This document shows positions 55,995 to 64,000 of a DNA stretch of 64,000 bases, piece by piece. The notes beneath the pieces were generated by a model. The model ran no database searches, was not told the origin of the DNA, and saw nothing but the letters and a program-made list of their open reading frames with translations. The DNA comes from Pseudonocardia alaniniphila (GTDB lineage: Bacteria > Actinomycetota > Actinomycetes > Mycobacteriales > Pseudonocardiaceae), in assembly GCF_022524485.1 (NCBI RefSeq), contig NZ_JAKXMK010000009.1:62001-126000 (forward strand), written 5' to 3'. Position numbers and translations under genes: made by a program. Each line of letters starts with the position of its first letter. The stretch's first letter is position 1.

Positions 55995-57052
55995 CCCAGC
56001 TCCTCCTTGAGCTCGACCGGCCGCCGAGTTGCGGCCGACTCGTAGATTCCCCGGATCAGCGCAAGCGTCCGGGCGGCCTCCCCCACCGTGACGAGAGGAG
56101 GGCGGCCTTCCGCCACCGCGTCGAGAAAGTGTTCGAACTGCGCGGTGTGCGACGTCGTGCCGGCCCGGTGTGGTGCGGACCGGGCCGCGGTGAGCACGGC
56201 TTCGGCGTCGTTGGCACCGCCGTTCGCGCCGTAGGCGTACGCCGGGCCGTCGCCGTCCGTGGCGTGGAAGTAGGCGAGCTCGTTGCGGTCGATCACGGCC
56301 GACCCCCGGTCGCCGTGGACCTGCACGCGGGTCGTGAGTCCGGGGTAGGCGGCCGTCGTCCCGTGGACGATCCCGAGCGCGCCGCCTGCGAACCGGATGG
56401 TGGCGACGGCGGTGTCCTCGACCTCGATCCGCTCGTGGGCGAGGCGGTCGGCGTAGGCGAACACCTCCAGCGGCTCGCCGAGGAACCACGTCAGCAGGTC
56501 GATGGTGTGGATGCCCTGGTTCATGAGGGCGCCGCCGCCGTCGAGCTCGATCGTGCCGCGCCAGCCGCCGGAGTCGTAGTAGTCCTGGCTGCGCCACCAC
56601 GGCATGAGGGCGACGCCCGACGTGATGCGGCCGAACCGGCCGGCCGTCAGTGCATCGTGGACGATCTGGCTGGCCAGGTCGTGGCGGTGCTGGCTGACGA
56701 CCATCGCCGTCCGGTCCGAGCGGCGCTCCGCCGCGAGCACACGGCGGGCGGCGTCGAGGGTGATGTCGAGCGGCTTCTCGATGATCACGTGCTTGCCCGC
56801 GTCGAGCGCGGAGACCGCGCCGTCGGCGTGCGCTCCGCTGGGCGTGCAGATGGTCACGGCATCGACGTCGGTCCGGGCGATGACCTCCTCGATGGAGGTC
56901 GACGCGTCGACGCCGTACTTCGCGGCGAGGGCCTCTGCCCGTTCCGGCACGGTGTCGACGACCACGGCGAGCGACGCCCGTGGTGCCAGAGCCGCGATCG
57001 TCTCGGCGTGGGTCGTGCCGATCACTCCGCAACCGATGATCGCGAATCGCAT
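55991..57052 (-). CDS. Gfo/Idh/MocA-family oxidoreductase
   Basis: This is a 353-residue protein with I-I-G-C-G-V-I-G-T-T-H (dinucleotide loop), I-I-E-K-P-L-D-I (catalytic lysine) and G-G-G-A-L-M-N-Q-G-I-H-T-I-D (substrate region). All key residues are present. ATG 57052 has AAAGGACAGG upstream. The damaged barrel gene before it would, if its frame were restored, overlap this start by about 30 bases. It is probably the dehydrogenase for the sugar imported by the now truncated transporter. Confidence 0.88.
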   Translation of the reverse strand: MRFAIIGCGVIGTTHAETIAALAPRASLAVVVDTVPERAEALAAKYGVDASTSIEEVIARTDVDAVTICTPSGAHADGAVSALDAGKHVIIEKPLDITLDAARRVLAAERRSDRTAMVVSQHRHDLASQIVHDALTAGRFGRITSGVALMPWWRSQDYYDSGGWRGTIELDGGGALMNQGIHTIDLLTWFLGEPLEVFAYADRLAHERIEVEDTAVATIRFAGGALGIVHGTTAAYPGLTTRVQVHGDRGSAVIDRNELAYFHATDGDGPAYAYGANGGANDAEAVLTAARSAPHRAGTTSHTAQFEHFLDAVAEGRPPLVTVGEAARTLALIRGIYESAATRRPVELKEELG

Positions 57053-57872
57053 TCCTGTCCTTTCGCCGGCGTGCGGGTCACACCTGTCGAGGCTGCTGTG
57101 CGTGCTGCTTCCAGATCGATCTTCAGCCGGTCCTCGACCGGGACGCTCGGGTCCGAGTACTGGCCGGACAGGCAGATGGGACGGTCCAGCCCATCCGGTC
57201 CAGCTGCTCGAAGACCGCCGACCAGTTCGAGAGCCCGTCGGGGCCGGGCACGAACCACGGCTTCCAGGCCCCACCGACCGCCGACGAGTCCGGCTCACGC
57301 GCCACGTAGACGACGTTCTTGAGATTGACGATGCCGAGCCGGCCGGCCACCAACTCCAGGGTCACCCGTGGATCATCCCCCGCGAGCGCGTCGTGGGCGG
57401 CGTCCCAGATCACGCGGGAGTGCGCCGGCGGGAGACCGTCGAGCAGATGCAGCGCGCCCAGCGCCGACGAGACGAAGCGCCCGTGATGCGGCTGCACCCC
57501 GACCTGCACGTCGTAGCTCTCGGCGAGTGGAGCCGCGGCTTCGAGTCGCTGCCGGACGCGGCGGACCGAGAGGGCGTAGCCATCGGGCCCGAGGTCGGCC
57601 ATGACGCGGATGAGCGGCACCCCGGCGGATCGACAGGCTGCGAAAGTCGATTCGCCGAGTTCACCGGCGATGCTGACCACCTCGACGCCGTGGCGGCGCA
57701 GCTCGGCGACGAACCCGGGCAACCGCTGCTCCGCCTCGGCGGGAGTGACGAACGCGCCCTCCCTGACGGGCACCTCGGCGCCGCTGAAGCCGAGCCCGGA
57801 GACCAGCCGGCCGAGCGCATCGCCCGGCATGGCCGACCACGGCGTGGTGAAGACGGACCAGAGATGTGTCAT
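57022..57872 (-). pseudogene. TIM-barrel isomerase-like gene with a late frameshift
   Basis: ATG 57872 opens a sugar-isomerase barrel (L-W-S-V-F-T-T-P-W; V-G-V-Q-P-H-H-G-R-F; V-I-W-D-A-A-H-D; I-V-N-L-K-N-V). It is normal up to R-M-G-W-T, near 57185. From there the frame gives a nonsense tail ending at 57123. The expected ending P-I-C-L-S-G-Q-Y-S-D and V-P-V-E-D-R-L appears one frame over and runs to a stop at 57022. A single missing C in a GTCCC run would explain it. The fold core is complete, so a shortened product might be made. Decay and sequencing error are both possible. Confidence 0.75.
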
Positions 57873-57875
57873 CGA

Positions 57876-58325
57876 TCAGCGGCCTCCCAGTCCGCTCATG
57901 GTGATCCCCTTGACGAACCAGCGCTGGGTGAGGAAGCAGATCACGATCAGTGGCACCGTCGTGATAGTGGCGGCCATCAGCAGCAGGTTCCACTGCGTTC
58001 CGTTGGTGTCCTGGAAGACCTGCAGGCCGACCGCCACCGTCCGGGTCGCGTCGCTGTTGGAGATGACCAGTGGCCACAGCAGGTTGTTCCACTGCCCGAT
58101 GAACTTGAACACCGCCAGGGTGGCGATCGCCGGTATCGCCAGCGGCAGGATCACGCGGGTGAACGCCTGCCAGCGGTTCGCCCCGTCGAGGCGGGCGGCT
58201 TCCTCGTAGTCGCGGGGGATCCCGAGGAAGAACTGGCGGAGCAGGAAGACACCGAGCGCCGCGAAGGCGTGCGGAAGGATCATGCCCGGCCAGGTGTCGA
58301 TCCCGCCCAGCTTGGCGACGAGCAC
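57876..58325 (-). pseudogene. C-terminal half of a MalG-type sugar ABC permease
   Basis: Only about 149 residues remain of a protein that is normally about 280. They keep the EAA loop (E-E-A-A-R-L-D-G-A-N-R-W-Q-A-F) and the family ending W-F-V-K-G-I-T-M-S-G-L-G-G. The N-terminal membrane helices are gone. Homology begins at G-I-D-T-W-P-G-M-I-L-P-H, and upstream DNA from about 58326 is unrelated and repeat-bearing. The solute-binding protein and first permease expected upstream are also absent. The transporter cannot work, which leaves the enzymes downstream without uptake or original promoter. Confidence 0.8.
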
Positions 58326-58518
58326 GAATCACGGCGATGGGGGTCGAGGGCGTTCGCTATCTCGAACTCGTGGCTGCGAACGCCCGATCCGTCACGCTGC
58401 ACGCCTGCTGGAGCCCGGACAACCCGAACCCGGCCTTGCAGCGCCTCGCTGAGTCGCTCCGGCGAGACCCACATGTCACCTTCAAGATCGGCACGACATC
58501 GGCCGATTCGCCCTGGCC

Positions 58519-58726
58519 GGGGCGAGAACCCGAATCTGGGATCGATCAACGCGCCAAGATCGCGGCGAGATAGGGCTACGCGCCCCGGCGAGGGCGGAAA
58601 CCCTGATCTCAGAACGATCATGCGGCGGGCCGGCCTGGCGGCCGGGGCGGGGTCGATGGCGGTGATCGCCGCGAGCGTGGCCGATCAGCCCTCTCGGGGG
58701 CGGAAACCCTGATCTCAGAACGATCA
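58519..58726. repeat. Three copies of a 29-bp repeat
   Basis: Two identical 29-bp copies at 58592-58620 and 58698-58726 begin GGGCGGAAACCCTGATCTC and end in ACGATCA. A third, diverged copy is at 58519-58547 (GGGCGAGAACCCGAATC at its start, CGATCA at its end). Spacing is 73 and 106 bases. Related sequence extends to the left of each copy. They lie in the gene-free stretch next to the truncated permease. Confidence 0.8.
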
Positions 58727-58855
58727 CCGCGCGCGGCAGTGATGAGTTCCCAGCCACCGAGGTTCGGCACAGTGCGTTCTTCTCGTTGACAGCCGGCGAG
58801 GAGGGCGGCCCGCCGGGTTACGATTCCGCGTCGGGCCGCCCGTGGAGCGTGTTGG

Positions 58856-59806
58856 TCAGGTGTTGTCGTCGCTGGTGTTGATCTCGCCGTTGACGCCGTT
58901 CGGGAAGAAGCCGCCCTCGTTCACCGCCGCCGGGTTCAGGTAGACGATGTTGAGCACCTGGCCTGCGGAGCGGGAGAACGCGATGCCGTTCTTGTCCGTC
59001 GGCACGATGTTCACGTGGCCATGGTCGTCGACGATGCCCTGGTCCAGGTCGCTCTTGCCGTCGAGGCTGTCACGGGCATCCGAGACGGCCCCCGCGGGAA
59101 TCTCCAGGCCCTTGGACAGCAGGACGGTGCGCAGGATGCCGGCGTGATAGGCCTCGACCGCGAGAATGCCTGCGGCCGCCTCGAGGAAGGTCTTGTTGGA
59201 GATCAGCGGCGACGCACCCTTGTAAGCGGTGACGCCCACGTCCTCGAACACGTACGCGCCGAGCAGGAAGTTGTTCTCGCTGGCGAACGGGTCGAACTCC
59301 TCACCGCGCTTGATCAGGCCGGCAGCCATGGCAGCCGCGTTGAAGGCATCGGTCAGGTTGATCTTCGGACGGGCCACCTTGGCGTCGCCCAGGGCGCCAC
59401 GCAGGAAGTCGACGTGTGCCCGCTCGTCGGCGGCGATCTCCTCTGCGTACTGCTTGCCCAGGTCGGACTCGAACCTGACTTTGTAGCCGCCGGTGACGCC
59501 ACCGAGGTGACCGGAACCGTCGATCTGATTGTCCTTCAAGCCCTCGCCGAACACGCCGCGCAGGTAGTACTCGGCCTCGAGGTACTCGAGGTTGAGGGCG
59601 AAGTTCAGTACGGCGCCGTCGCTCGGGCCCTTCTGCGCGCTTTCGTCGGCGAACGCGGTGCCCGCGGTGAGCCCGAGTGCGCCCATGCTGGCGACACCCG
59701 CCCCGGTAATGCCCGCAGCACGCAGGAATCGGCGACGATCGATCGCGTTTTCCGAGCTCCGCGTGATGGCGTTCCTGACGAATCCTTGATTGAACCCTTC
59801 GAACAC
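58856..59806 (-). CDS. Tat-exported ferritin-like domain protein
   Basis: This is a 316-residue protein with a twin-arginine signal ([13 protein letters not shown], hydrophobic stretch, A-F-A-D cleavage near residue 53) and a ferritin-like four-helix bundle of the Ferritin_2 type. Glu/His pairs are visible in [20 protein letters not shown] and V-E-A-Y-H-A-G-I. Family members are secreted and often linked to stress or desiccation; metal binding is likely. GTG 59806 with GAGGAG seven bases upstream. It is divergent from the ECF sigma gene and may be in its regulon. Confidence 0.85.
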   Translation of the reverse strand: MFEGFNQGFVRNAITRSSENAIDRRRFLRAAGITGAGVASMGALGLTAGTAFADESAQKGPSDGAVLNFALNLEYLEAEYYLRGVFGEGLKDNQIDGSGHLGGVTGGYKVRFESDLGKQYAEEIAADERAHVDFLRGALGDAKVARPKINLTDAFNAAAMAAGLIKRGEEFDPFASENNFLLGAYVFEDVGVTAYKGASPLISNKTFLEAAAGILAVEAYHAGILRTVLLSKGLEIPAGAVSDARDSLDGKSDLDQGIVDDHGHVNIVPTDKNGIAFSRSAGQVLNIVYLNPAAVNEGGFFPNGVNGEINTSDDNT

Positions 59807-60359
59807 TGCTGCTCCTCGGTGCGAGAGTGCCCTGGATCGAGTTCCGATCCCGGGGTATTGGGCACGTCCGCCGTGCAATCGGTGCACAGCGCGGAGAGCC
59901 GCTACCTGACACACGTGTCGATCGTCTGAGTGGCGCTGATCCGATCGGGTGAATGCGGAAGGTGAAGGACGGGTGATCCATCCCGGGCCGGCGCGGCCTC
60001 GGGCTGGTAGTGCTCCCGTCGAGTCATCGCCGTCTGCTCGGGGCGGCCCGGCTCCTCGGCGCCGGCAGTGGGCCGAGGCCGGTACGGGCGAGGTGAGGGC
60101 GAGTGTCCAGTGGCCGAGGGTGGGCACATCATCGGCGGCCGCCGATTGCGGCGGAGGAATTCGCATATGAGGGCTCGACGGCGAAGTCCGTGCGGAACTC
60201 GAGTGCGCTCTCGCAGCGGAAGCCGGTTGCCCCGTCTTCGCTGCGGGTCAATTTCTGGACGTCACTCGATCGGGTGGGTTGCGCATCACGTGATGGCGCA
60301 CTGAGGCGTTATTCTCAGCAGGTTCGAACCGAACGGTGCTGTGCTCCGAACAAACGGAT
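59807..60359. other. Long divergent intergenic region
   Basis: About 550 bases with no supported gene between the ferritin-like gene and the sigma factor gene. GGTTCGAACC (60321-60330) is a perfect palindrome 30 bases before the sigma start. Otherwise nothing I can name; it should hold both promoters. Confidence 0.4.
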
Positions 60360-61049
60360 GTGAGGATCGCGGTGGTGGCCGATGTCGCCGACAATCCGGA
60401 CGCCTCGGACCAACGGGCCCGAGACGGCGCCGCCGTTTCGGGTATGCGTGGTCACGACCGGTCCGACGAGGAGTTCGCGCAGGCGGTCATGACGGGTGTC
60501 GAGCCCGCATTCGCCGCGTTGTACGACCGTTACTGTCGGCGCGCCTACTCGCTCGCCCGGCGCATCTGCGTTAACGAGGGGTTGGCCGAGACGGTGGTGC
60601 AGGAGGTGTTCCTCGCCTTCTGGCGGGAGCCGCGGCGTTTCGATTCCGGCTGCGGCAGCTTCGGCTCGTGGATCCTCACGCTCGTGCATCACAGGTCGGT
60701 CGACGCGGTGCGCCGGGAAGCCACGGTCCGGCACCGCAACGAGTCCGTCGGCGACCACGGCCGGCAACGGGTGGACGTACCGGCTCCGGCCGCGGGCCAT
60801 GGGGCATCGCGGGCCGTCCGGCCAGGACGGATCCGGAACGCCCTCCGCGCGCTGCCGGCCGACCAGCGCCGCGCACTCGCGCTGACCTACTACGGCGGCT
60901 ACACCCAGCGCGAGGTCGCCGCGATGACACGCGTCCCGCTCGGCACGGTGCAGGCGCGGATGTCCAGCGGCGTGCAGTATCTGCGTCACGTGCTCGGCCC
61001 GGTGCAGGGAGACGCCTCGGCCGGAATCCGGGGCGGTGGCGCCCGGTGA
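60360..61049 (+). CDS. ECF sigma factor (SigK-like)
   Basis: This is an extracytoplasmic-function sigma factor of about 229 residues. Region 2 has A-F-A-A-L-Y-D-R-Y, V-V-Q-E-V-F-L-A-F-W-R and W-I-L-T-L-V-H-H-R-S-V-D-A-V-R-R. Region 4 has L-P-A-D-Q-R-R-A-L-A-L, Y-T-Q-R-E-V-A-A-M and P-L-G-T-V-Q-A-R-M. The start is uncertain (GTG 60360, nearby GTGs, or ATG 60444). Its stop overlaps the GTG of the anti-sigma gene (GTGA), the usual arrangement. Likely targets are itself and the divergent exported ferritin-like gene. Confidence 0.88.
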   Translation: MRIAVVADVADNPDASDQRARDGAAVSGMRGHDRSDEEFAQAVMTGVEPAFAALYDRYCRRAYSLARRICVNEGLAETVVQEVFLAFWREPRRFDSGCGSFGSWILTLVHHRSVDAVRREATVRHRNESVGDHGRQRVDVPAPAAGHGASRAVRPGRIRNALRALPADQRRALALTYYGGYTQREVAAMTRVPLGTVQARMSSGVQYLRHVLGPVQGDASAGIRGGGAR

Positions 61050-61900
61050 CCGGCCCGGTCGACGCGAACGAGCTGCGGTCGTGTCCGATGAACGATCAGG
61101 CCGTCGGCTGGGCGCTGAATGCGCTCGAACCCGACGAGGAACAAGCGATGCAGGCCCACTTGCCGGGCTGCCGCTTCTGCCGGGACGTGGTGCGGGAGAC
61201 CGAGCTCGTCATGGGCGAGTTGGCGACGTCCGTGGAGCCGGTCGACCCGCCGGCCCGCCTGCGCGACGACATCCTCGCCCAGGCGGCGCGAATCCCGCAG
61301 CTGGGCCGGGAGAAGACGCTCGCCACGGGGCGGCAGGCAGGGCTCATGGCCTCCGATGCCAGGGTCCCCGGCAACGACCGGCCGACCCTGCGTGATCGGG
61401 GGCATCCGCGCCGGCGGTGGTTGAGCGCGCGTCTCGTGGCCGTTGCCGCCGCGGTGACGGTGGTGTTCGGTGTCGGAGGCCTCGCCGTGTACACCGCGCA
61501 GGTACAGCAGCAACGTGACGCCCAGATCGCGCAGTCGCAGTCACTGGCCGACCTCGTCGCCCAGCTGGACCGGCCCGGCACCAGCCACGCCATGCTCAGC
61601 ACCGACGCAGGCCGAACCCTCGCGGCCGTGCTCGTCACCGCCTCCGACCGGACGGTGGTGACCACGGGCCTTCCCCCGAACGACCGCAACGACACGATCT
61701 ATGTCCTGTGGGGGCTCGGAGCCGGCGACCCCCGCCCCCTTGGTTCCTTCGACGTCACCGCGCCCGGATCCGGCGTCCAGGGCATCGACAGCCCGGCCGG
61801 CGAACCGGCCTTCCCCAGTTATGCGATCTCGCTCGAACCGGGCCGTGACGTGCCCGCCGCACCCACCGCCCTCGTGGCCCACGGAGCGGTACACAGCTAG
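61046..61900 (+). CDS. Membrane anti-sigma factor, RskA-like
   Basis: This is a 284-residue single-pass membrane protein that would hold the adjacent sigma factor inactive. The N-terminal zinc-type anti-sigma domain has H-L-P-G-C-R-F-C (H-x3-C-x2-C) after W-A-L-N-A-L-E-P-D-E. A transmembrane helix lies near residues 128-150 (V-A-V-A-A-A-V-T-V-V-F-G-V-G-G). The extracellular RskA-type domain has L-V-T-A-S-D-R-T, T-I-Y-V-L-W-G-L and G-S-F-D-V-T-A-P. It is translationally coupled to the sigma gene. Regulated proteolysis or redox sensing is how relatives respond. Confidence 0.87.
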   Translation: MTGPVDANELRSCPMNDQAVGWALNALEPDEEQAMQAHLPGCRFCRDVVRETELVMGELATSVEPVDPPARLRDDILAQAARIPQLGREKTLATGRQAGLMASDARVPGNDRPTLRDRGHPRRRWLSARLVAVAAAVTVVFGVGGLAVYTAQVQQQRDAQIAQSQSLADLVAQLDRPGTSHAMLSTDAGRTLAAVLVTASDRTVVTTGLPPNDRNDTIYVLWGLGAGDPRPLGSFDVTAPGSGVQGIDSPAGEPAFPSYAISLEPGRDVPAAPTALVAHGAVHS

Positions 61901-61982
61901 CGCCGGCACTCGTGGTCGGGCGGCCGCGAGCGCGCATGTATCAGCGGCTCGGAAGGCCGCGGCTATGAACGGTGCTTCGGGC

Positions 61983-62007
61983 GCCGGGCCGACGCTGCCG
62001 GCCCGGC
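61983..62007 (+). terminator. Possible terminator after the sigma/anti-sigma operon
   Basis: GCCGGGCC (61983-61990) pairs with GGCCCGGC (62000-62007) over a 9-base loop, about 80 bases past the anti-sigma stop. No T-run. The rest of 61901-62139 shows no gene. Confidence 0.35.
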
Positions 62008-62139
62008 ACCCAACCCACCCGACGCGAACGTGTCGAGCCCGGCTGCCGGTTCATGATCATCAGATCGAGGTCACGAACCGCGCCACGCCCTGCCGTAGGG
62101 CCCGAACCGGCGATCATGCGCCGGACCCGGCCGCGGGTG

Positions 62140-62241
62140 TCAGGTCAGCAGCCCCAGTGTGTAGGCCAAGGAGATCAGCACGACGAAGACCGTGAGACCG
62201 AGCAGGATGGTCAGCCAGAGCCGTCTGAATGTTCCTTGCAT
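62140..62241 (-). CDS. 33-residue membrane microprotein downstream of the Nramp-like transporter
   Basis: Short frame with ATG 62241 and stop at 62140. It encodes a basic start (M-Q-G-T-F-R-R-L-W) and one hydrophobic helix (L-T-I-L-L-G-L-T-V-F-V-V-L-I-S-L-A-Y), ending T-L-G-L-L-T. GAGGGAAAG sits five bases before the ATG. It lies 34 bases after the transporter stop on the same strand, so it is probably cotranscribed. The size, single helix and positive-inside start fit the small accessory subunits of many transporters. I know of no named family for it. Confidence 0.6.
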   Translation of the reverse strand: MQGTFRRLWLTILLGLTVFVVLISLAYTLGLLT

Positions 62242-62275
62242 CTTTCCCTCGCAAATTGATGTGGCTGCTGGTCGG

Positions 62276-63739
62276 CTACGTCACCGAAGCTGGTCCCTGC
62301 GTGATCATCTGATAGGTCAGGAACAGCGAGAAGGCGATGTAGAACATGGCGATCAGAATCATCACGGGCAACCGCCAGCCCTTGAGCTTGGCGAACTCCG
62401 GTAGATGCCGGCGGTTGAGCATGATGATCAGCACGGAGTAGATCGCCATGACGAAGCCGCCTCCGGCCGAGGAGATGATGAGGAGCAGGACCGGTTCGAT
62501 GCCTGTCCAGATGATCCCCGAGCCCGCGATGATCATGACCCACACCACCGTGATGTAGATCTTGCTCTCGCTCCAGAAGGTGCTCTCCTTCAGGAAGGTC
62601 ACCTTCAGCGAGTCGCCCGCGAGCCGGCTCACGTAGTCGATGACGCCGATGTTGGTGGAGAAGAGCATCAGGAAGCCGGCGACGTAGAAGGCTGTGGTGA
62701 ACCAGGGGCCGATGAGGTCGCCCAGTGCACGGCCTTCTGCCTGCAGGAACGACAGTCCTCCCTCGAGGTCCGTGTTCGTGCCGATCGTCGAGACGACGAG
62801 GACGGAGAGCGAGACCAGCAGGAGCGCCCCGATGAACCAGAACGTGATGAGCTGTTCCCAGTTCGCGATGCGCCACCACGCCCGCCAGCGGCGTTCGTTC
62901 TCCTTCGTCGTGGGCACCATGTATCCGAGCGAAGGAGCCGCGACCTCCTGGCCCGTGACCGGGGAGACGATGTTGGGGATGTTGATGCCCATCCCCATTC
63001 CCTTGTCCCTGATGTAGTTGCTCTGCACGAGGTTGTTCGCACCGCCCGCGCCTGCGAAGACGATCGCACCGAACAGCGACGCCGCGCCCAGCGAAGCGAC
63101 GACGGCCGACAGGTTCCCGGTGACGTCGGGGATGTCGGTGACGACCTGCGCCCAGGCGTCACCCGTGGTGGCAACGGCAATCGCCGTGACGACGAAGATC
63201 AGGATGAGGGCGATCATGAAGCCCTCGATCTTCTCGAGTGTCTGGTAGATGACCGGCGAGATGGTTACCGCCAGGCCGATGGAGATGAGGAATATGGTGG
63301 CGACCAGCGGGACGGCCGACTCACTGAGACTGAAGATGAACGTGAAAACGGTGGCCCCGCTGGAGGCCCATCCGGGCCAGGCGTTCGGCAGGATCGCGCC
63401 CAGCACGAAGACGATGCCCCAGGGCAGCCACATCCGGGAGAATCCCGTGACGGCCGTTTCGCCCGTGATCAGGGTGTAGCGCTCGATCTCCATGTTGAGG
63501 AAGAACTGCATCGTGATGCCCACCACCGCGAGCCAGACGATCCCCAGGCCCACCTGCGTGGTGATGTAGGGCCAGAGCACCAACTCGCCGGACCCGAGCG
63601 CGGTGGCGGTGAGGATGATGCTGGCTCCCATATATCTCCGCAGGCCGCTCGGCTCGGGCAGATCGCGATAACGCACCGCGGGGAGATACTTGCTGGGCAG
63701 TTCGGTGGCAAGTGTGCTCGACTCGACGGACTCGGCCAT
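62276..63739 (-). CDS. Nramp-related membrane transporter with non-canonical metal-site motifs
   Basis: This is a 487-residue protein with 11-12 membrane segments and the LeuT-like Nramp layout (A-S-I-I-L-T-A-T-A-L-G-S-G-E-L-V-L-W-P in the first helix). The first-helix D-P-G-N metal motif is absent, and the sixth-helix M-P-H is also missing; that region reads F-A-G-A-G-G-A-N-N-L-V-Q. True Mn/Fe carriers need both, so its substrate is probably different (Nramp-related transporters include Mg carriers and others of unknown cargo). It lies 12 bases downstream of a FAH-family gene and upstream of a 33-residue membrane microprotein. An organic acid or a non-Mn metal is possible. Confidence 0.75.
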   Translation of the reverse strand: MAESVESSTLATELPSKYLPAVRYRDLPEPSGLRRYMGASIILTATALGSGELVLWPYITTQVGLGIVWLAVVGITMQFFLNMEIERYTLITGETAVTGFSRMWLPWGIVFVLGAILPNAWPGWASSGATVFTFIFSLSESAVPLVATIFLISIGLAVTISPVIYQTLEKIEGFMIALILIFVVTAIAVATTGDAWAQVVTDIPDVTGNLSAVVASLGAASLFGAIVFAGAGGANNLVQSNYIRDKGMGMGINIPNIVSPVTGQEVAAPSLGYMVPTTKENERRWRAWWRIANWEQLITFWFIGALLLVSLSVLVVSTIGTNTDLEGGLSFLQAEGRALGDLIGPWFTTAFYVAGFLMLFSTNIGVIDYVSRLAGDSLKVTFLKESTFWSESKIYITVVWVMIIAGSGIIWTGIEPVLLLIISSAGGGFVMAIYSVLIIMLNRRHLPEFAKLKGWRLPVMILIAMFYIAFSLFLTYQMITQGPASVT

Positions 63740-63751
63740 GTGGCAACTCCT

Positions 63752-64000
63752 CTATGCGCTCTGCGCGGCCACCTCGGCCACTACCCGGTTGGAGAGTGCT
63801 CCGAGGCCTTCCACCTCGACCGTGATCGTGTTGCCGGGGTCTACCGGCCGGACGCCTTCGGGTGTCCCACTGAGAATGACGTCGCCCGGTTCGAGTGTGG
63901 TGAACCGCGTGATGTACTCGATGAGGAATGGGATCGGGAAGATGAGGTCCTTGGTGCGGCCGTCCTGGCGGCGTTCACCGTCGACGATGCAGGACACCCG
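63752..64000 (-). CDS. Fumarylacetoacetate-hydrolase-family protein, 5' part outside window
   Basis: Only the C-terminal ~82 residues are inside the window; the frame is open to the last base. [26 protein letters not shown] and [11 protein letters not shown] are the C-terminal FAH blocks of the acylpyruvate hydrolase / 2-hydroxyhepta-diene-dioate isomerase type. It ends 12 bases before the Nramp-related gene, so the two form an operon. It is a different member of the family from the gene at 28724. Confidence 0.85.
   Translation of the reverse strand, partial: RVSCIVDGERRQDGRTKDLIFPIPFLIEYITRFTTLEPGDVILSGTPEGVRPVDPGNTITVEVEGLGALSNRVVAEVAAQSA

Noticed and set aside
58337..58573. Plus-strand frame next to the truncated permease
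   Set aside because: It reads smoothly for about 50 codons (S-V-T-L-H-A-C-W-S-P-D-N-P) but runs into the repeat patch and matches no family I know. It may be a fragment of a lost gene.
58519..58726. Possible CRISPR array
   Set aside because: Only three copies, one diverged, with unequal spacing (73 and 106 bases), spacers that resemble each other, and no cas genes.
60321..60330. GGTTCGAACC, like a tRNA T-loop
   Set aside because: The flanks do not form a T stem, acceptor stem or anticodon arm; it is just a palindrome. A similar GTTCGAAC near 20610 lies inside a coding gene.

Overview
The window is high-GC, gene-dense DNA from an actinobacterium. It has an Lsr2-type nucleoid protein, many GTG starts, LAL-type LuxR regulators, an ECF sigma/anti-sigma pair and carbohydrate ABC transporters without their own ATPase. 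A Pseudonocardiaceae-like host (for example Pseudonocardia) is my best guess from gene style; nothing here fixes the genus. Coding runs on both strands. Both ends are cut inside genes: an MFS exporter on the left and a fumarylacetoacetate-hydrolase-family gene on the right.

Left part (1-5 kb): an MFS exporter, then a TetR regulator divergent from a cytochrome P450 with two TetR-like operators between them, a decayed XRE regulator, and lsr2 with a strong terminator. The core catabolic operon runs from 5.1 to 17.0 kb on the plus strand: ABC solute-binding lipoprotein, two permeases, GH39 glycosidase, aldehyde dehydrogenase, DapA-family lyase, IlvD/Edd-family sugar-acid dehydratase, GH2 beta-galactosidase-like enzyme, followed by a LacI regulator. 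Tandem LacI-type operators lie on the promoter. I read this as uptake and hydrolysis of a pentose-containing glycoside followed by a non-phosphorylative (Weimberg-type) route to 2-oxoglutarate; the first sugar dehydrogenase is not in the block.

18-31 kb: a frameshifted serine beta-lactamase-like gene with a coupled membrane gene, a Gfo/Idh oxidoreductase, two paralogous IclR regulators, then a glyoxylate/hydroxyacid block: MatC-like carrier, serine-glyoxylate-type aminotransferase, a 987-residue FAD/Fe-S oxidase and a FAH-family enzyme. Immediately after it is a relic in which the 3' end of glyoxylate carboligase is joined to the 5' end of glycerate kinase, showing that a gcl-glxK segment was deleted here. 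TerC follows.

31-48 kb: a regulator-rich accessory region. It holds two full LAL LuxR paralogues and a fragment of a third, flanking an SDR-DUF427-glyoxalase operon and a TMEM175-like channel. It then has a double-MerR regulator divergent from an erythromycin-esterase-like gene, an MFS transporter divergent from a CGNR zinc-finger regulator across a perfect inverted repeat, an HExxH protein and an acyl-AMP ligase. A mosaic of two duplicated gene ends at 47.8-48.3 kb leads to a gene with an SAGNAAV-type leader (contractile-injection-system cargo style), and that gene is bracketed by ~150-bp direct repeats.

50-64 kb: a secreted phosphodiester-glycosidase-like protein and small hypothetical genes. 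A decaying second sugar operon follows on the minus strand (Gfo/Idh, three TIM-barrel isomerase-like genes of which one is frameshifted, and an N-terminally truncated permease ending at a repeat patch). Next come a Tat-exported ferritin-like protein and an ECF sigma/anti-sigma pair. Last is an Nramp-related transporter lacking the usual metal-site motifs, with a 33-residue membrane microprotein directly downstream.
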